NCBI GenBank assembly: GCA_015059245.1
Contig: SVAU01000008.1
Span: forward strand, 1-64,000
Length of the DNA stretch: 64,000 nt
Origin: Bacillota bacterium
GTDB lineage: Bacteria; Bacillota_I; Bacilli_A; RF39; UBA660
Direction of reading: 5' to 3'
Made by a program: the position numbers and the translations under genes. This document shows positions 1 to 7,980 of the stretch, in pieces. The notes under the pieces were generated by a model, which did not search any database, was not told the DNA's origin, and saw only the letters and a list, made by a program, of their open reading frames with translations. Within the stretch, counting starts at the first letter, position 1. Every line of letters starts with the position of its first letter.

Positions 1-127
1 ATGTTGTTTGGGATAACAATAATTATCGACCAAGTTTTGCGTTACAATATAAAACCCCAATTGAGTATAGAACTCAACTGGGATTTAAATAAAGTTTTTT
101 AGTGTCCACTTTTCGTTGACAACTTCA
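1..127 (+). mobile_element. Right end of an IS3-family insertion sequence (truncated by window edge)
   Basis: Positions 3-92 encode the C-terminus of an IS3-family (IS150-type) transposase. At 101-127 follows an end-like sequence (AGTGTCCACTTTTCG then TTGACAACTTCA) that resembles the terminal repeats remembered for IS150-group elements. The left end lies outside the window, so the terminal inverted repeat and the target duplication cannot be confirmed. The element sits just downstream of the minus-strand glycosyltransferase genes. The exact boundary between 100 and 150 is an inference. Confidence 0.7.
3..92 (+). CDS. IS3-family transposase (OrfB), C-terminal fragment
   Basis: The first complete codon visible is at position 3 and the frame stays open to a TAA at 90-92, giving 29 residues. 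The peptide contains NNYRPSFALQYKTPIEYR, which matches the conserved C-terminal signature of IS150-group transposases (YN..RPH.ALGY.TP.EY) at the end of the rve/DDE integrase domain. The catalytic DDE residues lie upstream, outside the window. It is cut by the window edge, so whether the full transposase is intact is unknown. An inverted repeat at 56-82 falls inside this coding region and is probably incidental. Confidence 0.8.
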   Translation, partial: VVWDNNNYRPSFALQYKTPIEYRTQLGFK

Positions 128-150
128 CTTTTATTGTTATGTTTTTTTAA

Positions 151-957
151 TTAATTAAAATAATCATAAAATTTATTTTCATCGAATTCTATAAGATGAT
201 TTAATATATCTAATCTAGTATTTAATTTATCTTTTTTTATTCTATTTAGAATATTTTGTTTATATTTAGGATATTTAATACATAGACGATACATTTTTAC
301 TAGTTCTTCTAGAATATCAATCATAGCAATAGCTGATACTTCAGTAGTTGTATTACTAGTAGGGACTTTACGATAAGTGAAGAAAGAATCTTCGAAATAT
401 GCGAATTTTTCAGCTTTACACATAGCTTCTAGAGCGAAGTTAATATCTTCGTATCTTTTAGCTTCTGGAAAACGAATATCTTCTAATATTTCTTTTTTAA
501 AGCATTTAGTTGGTGCACCTAGATTCTTAGTATTTTCTATTTTATAAGAAATGTCTTCTTTTTCTTCTTTTACAGTAATTATTTCTCCGTATTTATCTCT
601 TGTATAATTTAAGAAGATAATATCTTCATCTGTTATAAGATTATTTAAACGTTCTAATACTGTATTATCAGTAAAGTAGTCATCACTATCTAAGAAAATA
701 ATATAATCTCCAGTAGCATGGTCTAAACCTTTATTTCTAGCTCCACCAGCTCTTAATCTATTGGTATGTAGTATTGTACAATCATACTTTTTGATAATTT
801 CTAAACTGTTATCTGAACTAGCGTCATCAATAACAATTACTTCAAAGTTTTTATATGTTTGGTTGTAGATACTATCTAATGTATCAGCTACATATTCTTC
901 TTTGTTATAGTTTGGTATTATTATTGAAAATTTAACATTCTTTGCCAAATATTTCAT
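151..957 (-). CDS. Glycosyltransferase family 2 (GT-A fold)
   Basis: The 268-residue protein starts with the GT2 opening strand (FSIIIPNYN near residues 10-18), followed by the nucleotide-binding VIDDASSDNS and the metal-binding region FLDSDDYF, the DxD-type motif. GT2 enzymes move a sugar from a nucleotide-sugar to an acceptor at the cytoplasmic face of the membrane. No membrane segment is visible. Its start lies 26 bases inside the 3' end of the upstream GT4 gene, so the two are surely translated from one transcript. A role in cell-surface glycan or lipid-linked sugar synthesis is inferred; donor and acceptor cannot be read from sequence. Confidence 0.88.
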   Translation of the reverse strand: MKYLAKNVKFSIIIPNYNKEEYVADTLDSIYNQTYKNFEVIVIDDASSDNSLEIIKKYDCTILHTNRLRAGGARNKGLDHATGDYIIFLDSDDYFTDNTVLERLNNLITDEDIIFLNYTRDKYGEIITVKEEKEDISYKIENTKNLGAPTKCFKKEILEDIRFPEAKRYEDINFALEAMCKAEKFAYFEDSFFTYRKVPTSNTTTEVSAIAMIDILEELVKMYRLCIKYPKYKQNILNRIKKDKLNTRLDILNHLIEFDENKFYDYFN

Positions 958-1948
958 CCCATTTCTTTAAGATAGCACTGTTTTTATAACAATATTTTTG
1001 AACAGCATTTTTATATTTTGCTTTGTTTTCCATAATGTCATCAATTCTATCTTTGTATGAGTCGGTATCTTCACAACTTAAGATAATACCATTTTTTCCA
1101 TCTTTAATTTGTTCAAATGCAACTTTAAAGTCGGAACTAATACAAGGTACTCCTAAGATCATTGCTTCAGTTAATACTAATCCCCATGTTTCATCGTCAC
1201 TTAATAGTACTGAATAGTCACATTGTTTAACGATATTATGTGGATTGTCTATAAAACCAAACCATTCAAAATTATCTTTAAATTCTTCGTATAATGTACG
1301 AATTCTTTCAAATTCTTCTTTATAATAGTTACCACCTATAACGAACCATTTGAAATTAATACCTTTTTCTTTTAATGATTTTACTAGAGGTATCATTCTT
1401 TCGAATCCTTTTTCTTTACATACTCTAGATACTGTTACTAGGTTTAATTCATTTGATAGATTTAACTCTATTGGTTCTTCAGAGGCATCTTTTATTTCTT
1501 GTTCATTAATTACATTGTATATTGCTTTAATCTTATCAGCTATTTTTGGGAAGATAGCTTTTAATATGTTTGCTGTTGTATTACTAACGGTTACGATGTA
1601 ATCTAATTTGTCTGTTTCTTTTTTGTCTGCTAAAACTGTAGTTTCAACATTTACTAAATGGTGTATCCAAAGAATAGTTTTCTTTGCTTTTACGTTTTTT
1701 ACTGCTTCTACTAAATTATAATGAGCTGAACATGTAATGAAGGCATCTACTTCAAAGTCTTTAACTTCATTTAAATTTACGATAGTAGCATATTCTGCGA
1801 ATCTATCTAATAAGTGTTTATCAGATGTTAAATCGCTATAACCAATATAAATTTCATACCCTTCTAGTTTTTTTACCAAGTTTAACATTGCGATCTCTGT
1901 TCCGCCTAAGCTATACAAAGGTCTAAAAAACATTAATTTTTTCATCAA
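932..1948 (-). CDS. Glycosyltransferase family 4 (GT-B fold)
   Basis: The 338-residue protein opens with LYSLGGTEIAMLNLVKKL, the glycine-rich acceptor-side loop of GT4 enzymes. It later shows VSRVCKEKGFERMIPLVKSL and a C-terminal nucleotide-sugar binding stretch with SDDETWGLVLTEAMILGVP, whose two acidic residues correspond to the EX7E motif region. It is a little shorter than typical GT4 proteins (about 360-400). A GAGGAG ribosome site precedes the ATG. It is the first gene of a two-gene minus-strand operon with the GT2 gene. Its product is probably a surface polysaccharide or glycolipid, which is inference. Confidence 0.85.
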   Translation of the reverse strand: MMKKLMFFRPLYSLGGTEIAMLNLVKKLEGYEIYIGYSDLTSDKHLLDRFAEYATIVNLNEVKDFEVDAFITCSAHYNLVEAVKNVKAKKTILWIHHLVNVETTVLADKKETDKLDYIVTVSNTTANILKAIFPKIADKIKAIYNVINEQEIKDASEEPIELNLSNELNLVTVSRVCKEKGFERMIPLVKSLKEKGINFKWFVIGGNYYKEEFERIRTLYEEFKDNFEWFGFIDNPHNIVKQCDYSVLLSDDETWGLVLTEAMILGVPCISSDFKVAFEQIKDGKNGIILSCEDTDSYKDRIDDIMENKAKYKNAVQKYCYKNSAILKKWDEIFGKEC

Positions 1949-2305
1949 TTCTCCTCGTTTTTAATCTTTTATTAAGGCAATAAGTGCAAAATAAAAGAGA
2001 GTACGTCAAAACCAGCAATTCTTGGCGTTTGTAGTTTTTTATTACTCATTATTAAGTTCAGGGCAGAAAGGCACTGAACTTGTTTTATATTTTAATCTAT
2101 TTTTTGTAAAAGTCAAATATTCGTTACAAAAATGATTGCTTATATATGGGGTAAAAAAGGGTGTTTATATGGCTTTTTCCTCGAAAATACGGCAAAAAAT
2201 GGTATTTTTGTACTATATTGGGCTTGTTAGATGTTTTTGTTATGGTTGAATATAGTTGTAATAACTTTTAGATATATCTTACTATTTTTTAGGGTATAAG
2301 TTTTA
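1949..2305. other. Long AT-rich intergenic region between divergent genes
   Basis: This is about 360 bases without a convincing gene. It holds the leader of the minus-strand glycosyltransferase operon. Two imperfect inverted repeats are visible: AAGTTCAG (2054-2061) with CTGAACTT (2074-2081), and a weaker one around 2007-2030. On the plus strand the first is followed by TTTTATATTTT, so it could be a terminator-like structure. On the minus strand both would lie in the 5' leader of the GT4 gene. No known riboswitch class was recognised. Confidence 0.4.
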
Positions 2306-2334
2306 TTGACTATTTGCTATATTTTTTTTATACT
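2306..2334 (+). promoter_or_regulatory. Sigma-A type promoter of the protease-cohesin operon
   Basis: TTGACT at 2306-2311 and TATACT at 2329-2334 are separated by exactly 17 bases. The predicted start of transcription is near 2341, leaving a leader of only about 20 bases before the start codon. Confidence 0.75.
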
Positions 2335-2360
2335 TATTATAATAGAAAGTAGTATAGAAG

Positions 2361-4574
2361 ATGATGAAGAATAAGTTAAATAGTAAAATTTTATCATTTA
2401 TTTTTATTATGGCTATTTTTAGTCTATCTTTTTGTTGTGTAGAAGTGGTTTATGCTAAAGAAGATTATTCTATAACTACTTGTAAGTATAGTGAAGCTTA
2501 TCTTGAATGGGAAAAGTTAAGTGAAGAAGAAAAGAAGAATTCTATACAACCACCTATGTGTGATACTAGTTTAACTTCTACAAATAGATTACAAAGTAAT
2601 GTTAGAGAATCATTTAACGCATTTAATAGAACTAAATTACCAACTAAATATGATAATAGGGGCACTGAAAGGGAAGCAATTATTAAGGATCAAATGAATA
2701 CTGGTCAATGTTGGGCTTTTGCTACTACTACTGCTTTAGAAATATTTACTAAGATTAGTTTAGGATTAGATATGGTTTATTCTCCAAGACATATTGAATA
2801 TGCTACTTCTAGAGTATTTAAAGATGATAAGATTAATGATTGGGGATTTAATAGAGAAGTAGGTAGTGGAGGACATGTATTCTTTAGTTCTGGATATTTA
2901 ATGGGACATGTTGGACCAGTATTGGAAGAAGATATGCCTTTTGAAAATAATGAAGATATTATTGATATAAGTGAAATAGATAAGGAACCTGTTTTAGATG
3001 TTAATGGTTTAACTATTGGAGGATTAAATGATTATGCTCCATGTACAGGTACTGTTATAAATGATATGAAGAATAAGATTTATGAAAAAGGATCTATTGT
3101 TTCTTCAATGTATTACACATCGTCTTCTTATTACTTTAATAGTGCTACTAGTGCATTTTACTATAATGGAGGTAGTGCAGCTAACCATTCGATTACTATT
3201 GTAGGATGGGATGATAATTATGCTGTAACTAATTTCTCTTCTTCTAATAGACCTAGTAGCCCTGGAGCATGGATTATTCATAATTCTTGGGGTACAGGTG
3301 TAGGAGAAAGTGGTTATAATTATATTTCTTATTCTGATGAAAGAATTTGTACTATTTATATGAGTATTGATGATGTTGATACTGAAATTGAAGATAATGC
3401 TTATATTTATGATAAACTTGGTCATAATATTTCTTTAGGTTATAAATCTAATTTAACTGGAGAATCATTAAGTTCTGGTTATGGTATGGCAGTTTATAAT
3501 AAGAGTAATAAGACTGAATTATTAAAAGAAATTACTATTGGTACTGCTGATGTTGGTACATATAAGATCTATTATGCTGAAGGTGATGCTAGTAGTATTA
3601 CTGATATTTCTCAAATGACGTTAATAGGAGAAGGAAATACTACTGGTTATGGATATTTAACTCATAAACTTGAGAATCCTTTATTAATTGGTTCAGATGT
3701 TAGTAAGTTCTCTATAGCGGTTCATTGGGATTTAACAAATAATTATGTTCCTATTCCGATACTTAGAACTACTGATGCAGATTATATTTATATGAATGCT
3801 GAAAGTGGTCAAACATATATATCTTATCTTGGTGATTATTGGCAAGATGTTGCTTCATCACAATATATAGTATCTATAAAAGCATTTACTGATAATGTAG
3901 ATTATTCTTTTGATGCTGTAGTTGGTAGTGTAGCTAAAGGTACTAATGATGTAGTTAATGTTACATTAGATTTAGAAACTAATAATGTAGTAAAAGAAAA
4001 GATAAATATGACTGTTACTGATAAGAATGATAATTTTATTGATGATGTAGAAGTTACTTATCAATTAGGTAATAGTAATGAATTAATTGGAGCTAATTTA
4101 AAATTTAGTAATGGATTAAAGAATGGTACTTATTATATTAATATTTACTATGATAATAATTTTATTACTACATTAGATTTTATTGTTAAATTTGGAATGT
4201 ATTCTGATGTATATGAGATAGATGATGATGAACAAACTATATATGTTTATAGTTCTGTAGAATTAAATGCTTTCTTAAGTAATTTAGAAGGTTATCGAGG
4301 TAAGGTGTTGAAAGATGGTACTGAAGTTACATCTGGATATGTTGGAACCGGCATGACGATAGATGATTATATTATTATTTTACGAGGTGATGTTACTGGT
4401 GATGGTCTCGTAAAAGTAAATGATGTTATGAAAATAAGTAAATATACGGTTGAAGGTACTGGACTAGAAAATAGGTACTTTATGAAAGCCGCTGATGTTA
4501 CTAATGATAGTTTAGTAAAAGTAAATGATGTTATGAAAATAAGTAAATATACTGTAGAAGGAGGAACGTTATGA
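2361..4574 (+). CDS. Secreted papain-family (C1) cysteine peptidase with C-terminal dockerin
   Basis: The 737-residue protein has an N-terminal signal peptide (hydrophobic stretch about residues 9-30). A C1 peptidase domain follows: Gln111 and Cys117 in QMNTGQCWAF, His276 in ANHSITIVGW and Asn308 in IIHNSWG form the papain catalytic set. The middle region is beta-rich, like the lectin-like module found after C1 domains in clostridial proteins. The last about 62 residues are two dockerin type I repeats (GDVTGDGLVKVNDV and ADVTNDSLVKVNDV), each with calcium-loop Asp/Asn spacing. ATG 2361 or the adjacent ATG 2364 could be the start. The next gene overlaps by 4 bases (ATGA) and encodes a cohesin-like membrane protein, so the protease is probably docked on the cell surface; that link is inference. 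Confidence 0.9.
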   Translation: MMKNKLNSKILSFIFIMAIFSLSFCCVEVVYAKEDYSITTCKYSEAYLEWEKLSEEEKKNSIQPPMCDTSLTSTNRLQSNVRESFNAFNRTKLPTKYDNRGTEREAIIKDQMNTGQCWAFATTTALEIFTKISLGLDMVYSPRHIEYATSRVFKDDKINDWGFNREVGSGGHVFFSSGYLMGHVGPVLEEDMPFENNEDIIDISEIDKEPVLDVNGLTIGGLNDYAPCTGTVINDMKNKIYEKGSIVSSMYYTSSSYYFNSATSAFYYNGGSAANHSITIVGWDDNYAVTNFSSSNRPSSPGAWIIHNSWGTGVGESGYNYISYSDERICTIYMSIDDVDTEIEDNAYIYDKLGHNISLGYKSNLTGESLSSGYGMAVYNKSNKTELLKEITIGTADVGTYKIYYAEGDASSITDISQMTLIGEGNTTGYGYLTHKLENPLLIGSDVSKFSIAVHWDLTNNYVPIPILRTTDADYIYMNAESGQTYISYLGDYWQDVASSQYIVSIKAFTDNVDYSFDAVVGSVAKGTNDVVNVTLDLETNNVVKEKINMTVTDKNDNFIDDVEVTYQLGNSNELIGANLKFSNGLKNGTYYINIYYDNNFITTLDFIVKFGMYSDVYEIDDDEQTIYVYSSVELNAFLSNLEGYRGKVLKDGTEVTSGYVGTGMTIDDYIIILRGDVTGDGLVKVNDVMKISKYTVEGTGLENRYFMKAADVTNDSLVKVNDVMKISKYTVEGGTL
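4410..4552 (+). repeat. 38-bp perfect direct repeat encoding the two dockerin half-repeats
   Basis: Positions 4410-4447 and 4515-4552 are identical over 38 bases and lie 105 bases (35 codons) apart, in frame. They encode the C-terminal helix of each dockerin repeat (VKVNDVMKISKYT). Identity at every third position suggests recent duplication or gene conversion rather than selection on protein alone. Confidence 0.85.
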
Positions 4575-6517
4575 AAAAGATATTAGGATATATAAGTTTA
4601 TTATTTATTATGTTTATTCCATTTATAGCTAATGCAGCTAGTGTATCTATTGGATTAGAGTGTCCTCTATCTGCTGCAGCTGGATCAACTATTTCATGTT
4701 CAGTTAATGTTAATAGTGATGTTAAAGTTAATGGTTTAGTTGCTAAGTATTCATTAGTGGGTGCTTCTTATGTAAGTTTTACTCCTCAAGCAGGATTTGC
4801 TATAAATTATGCATCTAATGAAGGATTTAATATAGGTTTTAATAGTGGTAGAAGTGGTAATTATACTATTGGTATTTTAAAACTTAAAGTAACTAATTCA
4901 GCTACTATTACAATAAAAGATTTAGATGTTAGTGATGTTAATTATAATTCGTATTCACCTATAAATAAGACTGTTACTGTTAGATTAAAATCTACTAATA
5001 ATAAATTAGCTAGTTTATCTTTAACAGGTGGAACATTATCTCCAGCATTTAATGCTAATACTACAAGTTATACATCTACTATTAATGCTAGTAGTGTAAC
5101 AATAAATGCTACTAAAGGAGATAATTATCAAACTATTAGTGGTACTGGAAAGAAAACTTTAAAATATGGAAAGAATACATTTAATGTAGTTGTTAAAAGT
5201 GAATCTGGAAGTAGTAGAACATATACAATAGTTATTACTAGACCAGATAGTAGAAATAGTGATAATTATTTAAAGAGTTTATCAGTTGATAAAGGAAGTA
5301 TTTCATTTAAGAAAGAAACTTTAAATTATTCAGTTAATGTAGGTAAAGATGTATCTTCTATAAAGATAAGTGCTGCAGTAAATGATAGTACTGCTAAGTT
5401 TGTTTCTGGATATGGTCCTAGAACAGTTAACTTAAAGTATGGAGATAATAATATTTTAGTTAAAGTACAAGCTGAAAATGAAACAGTAAGAACATATACT
5501 ATAAAGGTTAATAGAGAAGATGATAGAAGTTCTAATAGTAATTTAAGTTCTATTACATTAAGTAGTGGAAATATTAATTTTTCTAAAGATGTTACTGATT
5601 ATAGTTTAAGTGTTCCTTATTCAGTTACTAAGATTGATGTAGTTGCTACACCAGAAGATAGTAAGTCTAAGGTAAATGTAGTATCTCCTGATTTAGTAGT
5701 TGGTACTAATACTATTTTAATTACTGTTACTTCTGAAAATGGGGTTTCTAAAATATATAAAATTACAGTTAATAGATTAGCTGAAGAAGCAGTATTATCT
5801 GATAATAATAATGTATCTTCGATAGATATTAAAGGACATGGTATAGAATTTAATCCTGATACTAAAGAATATGATATTAGTATTGGAGATGAATATGCTT
5901 TAGTAATTGATGTATTACTTGAAGATCCTGCTGCTAAGTATGTAATTGAAGGTAATGAAGATTTAAAAGATGGTAGTGTTATTAAGATTACTTCAACTAG
6001 TGAGAGTGGAGAAGTTAAGGAATATAAGATAAATGTTAAGAAACAATTAGCTGCTGCTCCAAGACAAAATTCTTCTGGTTTATTATTTGGATTAATTGGA
6101 TTTGTATTAGGTTTAGTAACAATGTTTATTACAATGATGTTACTTAATAAGATGAAGAGTAAGAAGGTTGCTATTGCTGCAGCTGGAGTTGCTCCTAGCG
6201 TTAAAGTTCCTGTTAATGTAAGTACACCTAAAGTAGAACCTGTTAAGGATGAAGCGAAACCTGAAGTAAAAAAAGAAGTTGGTGAAACTAAACCAGTTGA
6301 AGCTAAGGTTAAAGAGGAAGTTAAGGAAGAAGTAAAAGCTGAGGTTGCAGAAGAAAAAGTGGATGAACCAAAGGTAGAAGTTAAACCTGAACCAGTTCCT
6401 GCTCCAAAACCTGCTCCTGCTCCAAAACCTGCTCCTGCTCCAAAACCAGCAATGCAAGAAGCGGCTGTTGCACAACCTGTTTCTCAAACAGTTAATGTAA
6501 TACCTGAAAATAAATAA
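4571..6517 (+). CDS. Membrane-anchored surface protein: cohesin-like domain plus cadherin-like repeats
   Basis: The 648-residue protein has a signal peptide (about residues 1-22). A roughly 120-residue beta domain follows whose pattern (AAAGSTISCSVNV, SFTPQAGF, IGILKLKV) resembles a cohesin. Three to four cadherin-like beta-sandwich repeats (PF12733 type) come next, each with a core like LSLTGGTLSPAF, FVSGYGPRTVNLKYG and RTYTIKVNRED. One transmembrane helix lies near residues 499-523, and a Lys/Glu/Pro-rich cytoplasmic tail ends in four PAPKP units. The start overlaps the dockerin protease stop by 4 bases, so the pair is translationally coupled. The cohesin call rests on pattern only and the domain could be another CBM/cohesin-fold module. 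Confidence 0.7.
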   Translation: MKKILGYISLLFIMFIPFIANAASVSIGLECPLSAAAGSTISCSVNVNSDVKVNGLVAKYSLVGASYVSFTPQAGFAINYASNEGFNIGFNSGRSGNYTIGILKLKVTNSATITIKDLDVSDVNYNSYSPINKTVTVRLKSTNNKLASLSLTGGTLSPAFNANTTSYTSTINASSVTINATKGDNYQTISGTGKKTLKYGKNTFNVVVKSESGSSRTYTIVITRPDSRNSDNYLKSLSVDKGSISFKKETLNYSVNVGKDVSSIKISAAVNDSTAKFVSGYGPRTVNLKYGDNNILVKVQAENETVRTYTIKVNREDDRSSNSNLSSITLSSGNINFSKDVTDYSLSVPYSVTKIDVVATPEDSKSKVNVVSPDLVVGTNTILITVTSENGVSKIYKITVNRLAEEAVLSDNNNVSSIDIKGHGIEFNPDTKEYDISIGDEYALVIDVLLEDPAAKYVIEGNEDLKDGSVIKITSTSESGEVKEYKINVKKQLAAAPRQNSSGLLFGLIGFVLGLVTMFITMMLLNKMKSKKVAIAAAGVAPSVKVPVNVSTPKVEPVKDEAKPEVKKEVGETKPVEAKVKEEVKEEVKAEVAEEKVDEPKVEVKPEPVPAPKPAPAPKPAPAPKPAMQEAAVAQPVSQTVNVIPENK

Positions 6518-6518
6518 G

Positions 6519-6546
6519 AAAGTAGATATAAATCTACTTTTTTTGT
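6519..6546 (+). terminator. Intrinsic terminator of the protease-cohesin operon
   Basis: AAAGTAGAT (6519-6527) pairs with ATCTACTTT (6532-6540) around a 4-base loop, followed by a run of T. Confidence 0.9.
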
Positions 6547-6554
6547 GATATAAT
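6546..6554 (+). promoter_or_regulatory. Extended -10 promoter of a small peptide gene
   Basis: TGATATAAT is a perfect TGn-TATAAT extended -10 that begins right where the preceding T-run ends. The -35 position would fall inside the terminator hairpin and has no match. The predicted transcript starts near 6561, at the ribosome site. Confidence 0.6.
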
Positions 6555-6573
6555 TATTATGGGAGTGATGGTT

Positions 6574-6657
6574 ATGCCAATATGTTTTATAAGTTCACTT
6601 TTTAGTGAAAACATAATTGAAATTGGTTTAATACATGCTGATTGTATAACAAATTAG
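6574..6657 (+). CDS. Small 27-residue peptide of unknown function
   Basis: This short frame has its own promoter (TGATATAAT), a GGGAG ribosome site at 6561-6565 placed 8 bases before ATG 6574, and its own terminator beginning at the stop codon. The peptide begins MPICFISSLFSENIIEIGL and ends HADCITN; it is mildly hydrophobic with two cysteines and is not recognised. An ATG at 6568 is also in frame but too close to the ribosome site. The unit could instead be a small RNA whose apparent frame is accidental. The complete promoter, ribosome site and terminator set is the main support. Confidence 0.5.
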   Translation: MPICFISSLFSENIIEIGLIHADCITN

Positions 6658-6681
6658 TAGACGGGATAAGTCTACTTTTTT
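6656..6681 (+). terminator. Intrinsic terminator of the small peptide gene
   Basis: AGTAGAC (6656-6662) pairs with GTCTACT (6670-6676), followed by seven T. The arms share the AGTAGA/TCTACT core with the terminator at 6519-6546. Confidence 0.85.
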
Positions 6682-6705
6682 TATGCATAACCGATAGTAA
6701 TAACA

Positions 6706-6751
6706 ACTATGAATTTATTTCATTTTTCAAAAAAATTCATAGTGTTATAAT
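6706..6751 (+). promoter_or_regulatory. Inverted-repeat operator candidate with extended -10 promoter upstream of the CofE-like gene
   Basis: ACTATGAATTT (6706-6716) and AAATTCATAGT (6733-6743) are perfect 11-bp inverted arms with a 16-base spacer. The right arm ends in the T of TGT-TATAAT (6743-6751), a perfect extended -10, so a protein bound to the repeat would cover the promoter. The hairpin is not followed by a T-run and is therefore not a terminator. Confidence 0.6.
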
Positions 6752-6769
6752 AAATTTGGAGGTAATTTT

Positions 6770-7954
6770 ATGAGAACAATTGGTACTGTTGTCAGAGGTG
6801 TTAGAGCACCAATAATTAAAGCTGGAGATGATTTAGCTCAAATAGTAGTTGATTCAATTCTAGCTGCACAAAAAGAGGAAGGATTTAAGTTTAGAGACAA
6901 AGATGTTGTAGCAATAACTGAAGCTGTAGTTGGTAAAGCAGAAGGTAACTTTGTTACTGTAGATGATATTGCTAGAGATGTAAAAACAAAATATCCTTCT
7001 GGAGAAGTAGGATTAGTATTTCCTATACTATCAAGAAATAGATTTTCTATTTGTTTAAAAGGTATTGCTAGAGGAATGAAAAAAATATATATTCAATTAT
7101 CATTTCCTTCAGATGAAGTAGGTAATGGAATATTAGATGAAGATACTTTTGAAAAAAGTAAGTATGATTTAAGTAGTGTAATTACAGAAAAGGAATATAG
7201 TAAGACATTTGGTAAATTCTTACATCCATTTACTGGAATTAACATGGTAGATTTTTATAGAGAATTAGTTAAGAGTGAAGATTGTGAAGTAGAGTTTGTA
7301 TTCTCTAATGATCCTAAGACTATTTTAGAATATACTAAGAATGTATTAGTATGTGATATTCATACTAGAGAAAAAACTAAGAAATTACTTTCAAAAAGAG
7401 GAGTTAAAGTATTTGGTTTAACTGATATAGTTACTGAACCTGGTGAACTAGGTGGATGTAATCCAGAATATGGTTTATTAGGATCTAATAAGTCAACTGA
7501 AGAAAAGTTAAAACTATTCCCTAAGACTGGACAAGAATTAGTTGAAAAAATACAAAAAATGTTAAAGAAGGAAACTGGTAAAAATATTGAAGTAATGGTT
7601 TATGGAGATGGAGCATTTAAAGATCCTATTGGTAAGATATGGGAACTTGCTGATCCAGTTGTAAGTCCTGCTTATACTAGTGGTTTAGTAGGTACTCCTA
7701 ATGAATTAAAATTAAAATATATTTCTGATAATAAATATAAAGATTTAGCTGGTGAAGAATTAGTAGCAGCTATGAAGAAAGAAATTAAAGCTAAGGACAA
7801 AGATTTAAAAGGTAAGATGGAAACTCAAGGAACTACTCCTAGAAGATTAACTGATTTAATTGGATCATTATGTGATTTAACTAGTGGTAGTGGAGATAAG
7901 GGAACACCTATAGTATTTATTCAAGGATACTTTGATAATTTTGCAGATGAATAA
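6770..7954 (+). CDS. CofE-like protein (F420-0:gamma-glutamyl ligase family)
   Basis: The 394-residue protein resembles the F420_ligase family (PF01996): VVRGVRAPIIKAGDDL near the N-terminus, DVVAITEAVVGKAEG around residues 45-60 and VMVYGDGAFKDP near residue 280. CofE adds glutamate to coenzyme F420-0 in archaea and actinobacteria. This window holds no other F420 gene, and Bacilli are not generally known to make F420, so the substrate here is unknown. GGAGG precedes the ATG. It stands alone between an operator-like promoter and its own terminator, which suggests separate regulation. The family call is fairly sure, the reaction is not. Confidence 0.75.
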   Translation: MRTIGTVVRGVRAPIIKAGDDLAQIVVDSILAAQKEEGFKFRDKDVVAITEAVVGKAEGNFVTVDDIARDVKTKYPSGEVGLVFPILSRNRFSICLKGIARGMKKIYIQLSFPSDEVGNGILDEDTFEKSKYDLSSVITEKEYSKTFGKFLHPFTGINMVDFYRELVKSEDCEVEFVFSNDPKTILEYTKNVLVCDIHTREKTKKLLSKRGVKVFGLTDIVTEPGELGGCNPEYGLLGSNKSTEEKLKLFPKTGQELVEKIQKMLKKETGKNIEVMVYGDGAFKDPIGKIWELADPVVSPAYTSGLVGTPNELKLKYISDNKYKDLAGEELVAAMKKEIKAKDKDLKGKMETQGTTPRRLTDLIGSLCDLTSGSGDKGTPIVFIQGYFDNFADE

Positions 7955-7980
7955 GAAAGTAGTAATACTTTCTTTTTTTT
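7955..7980 (+). terminator. Intrinsic terminator after the CofE-like gene
   Basis: GAAAGTA (7955-7961) pairs with TACTTTC (7966-7972), followed by eight T. The last T begins the next promoter. Confidence 0.88.

Noticed and set aside
56..82. Inverted repeat that looks like a terminator for the minus-strand glycosyltransferase operon
   Set aside because: It lies inside the transposase reading frame, has one mismatch and is followed only by a weak T-run, so it is not called as a terminator.
2054..2081. Hairpin AAGTTCAG/CTGAACTT in the long intergenic region, considered as a riboswitch
   Set aside because: No conserved core of a known riboswitch class could be matched, and no plausible ligand follows from the glycosyltransferase genes.
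4386..4574. EF-hand reading of the C-terminal repeats of the C1 peptidase
   Set aside because: The paired spacing GDVTGDG...VKVNDV with a following KISKY helix fits dockerin repeats better than EF-hands, which need the 12-residue loop plus flanking helices on both sides.
6140..6487. Long open frame on the minus strand rich in Arg and Phe
   Set aside because: It mirrors the Lys/Glu/Pro-rich repeat of the plus-strand gene, and has no ribosome site or family pattern. Other long antisense frames over real genes (for example 38039-38470, 41556-41849 and 63540-63785) were rejected on the same grounds.
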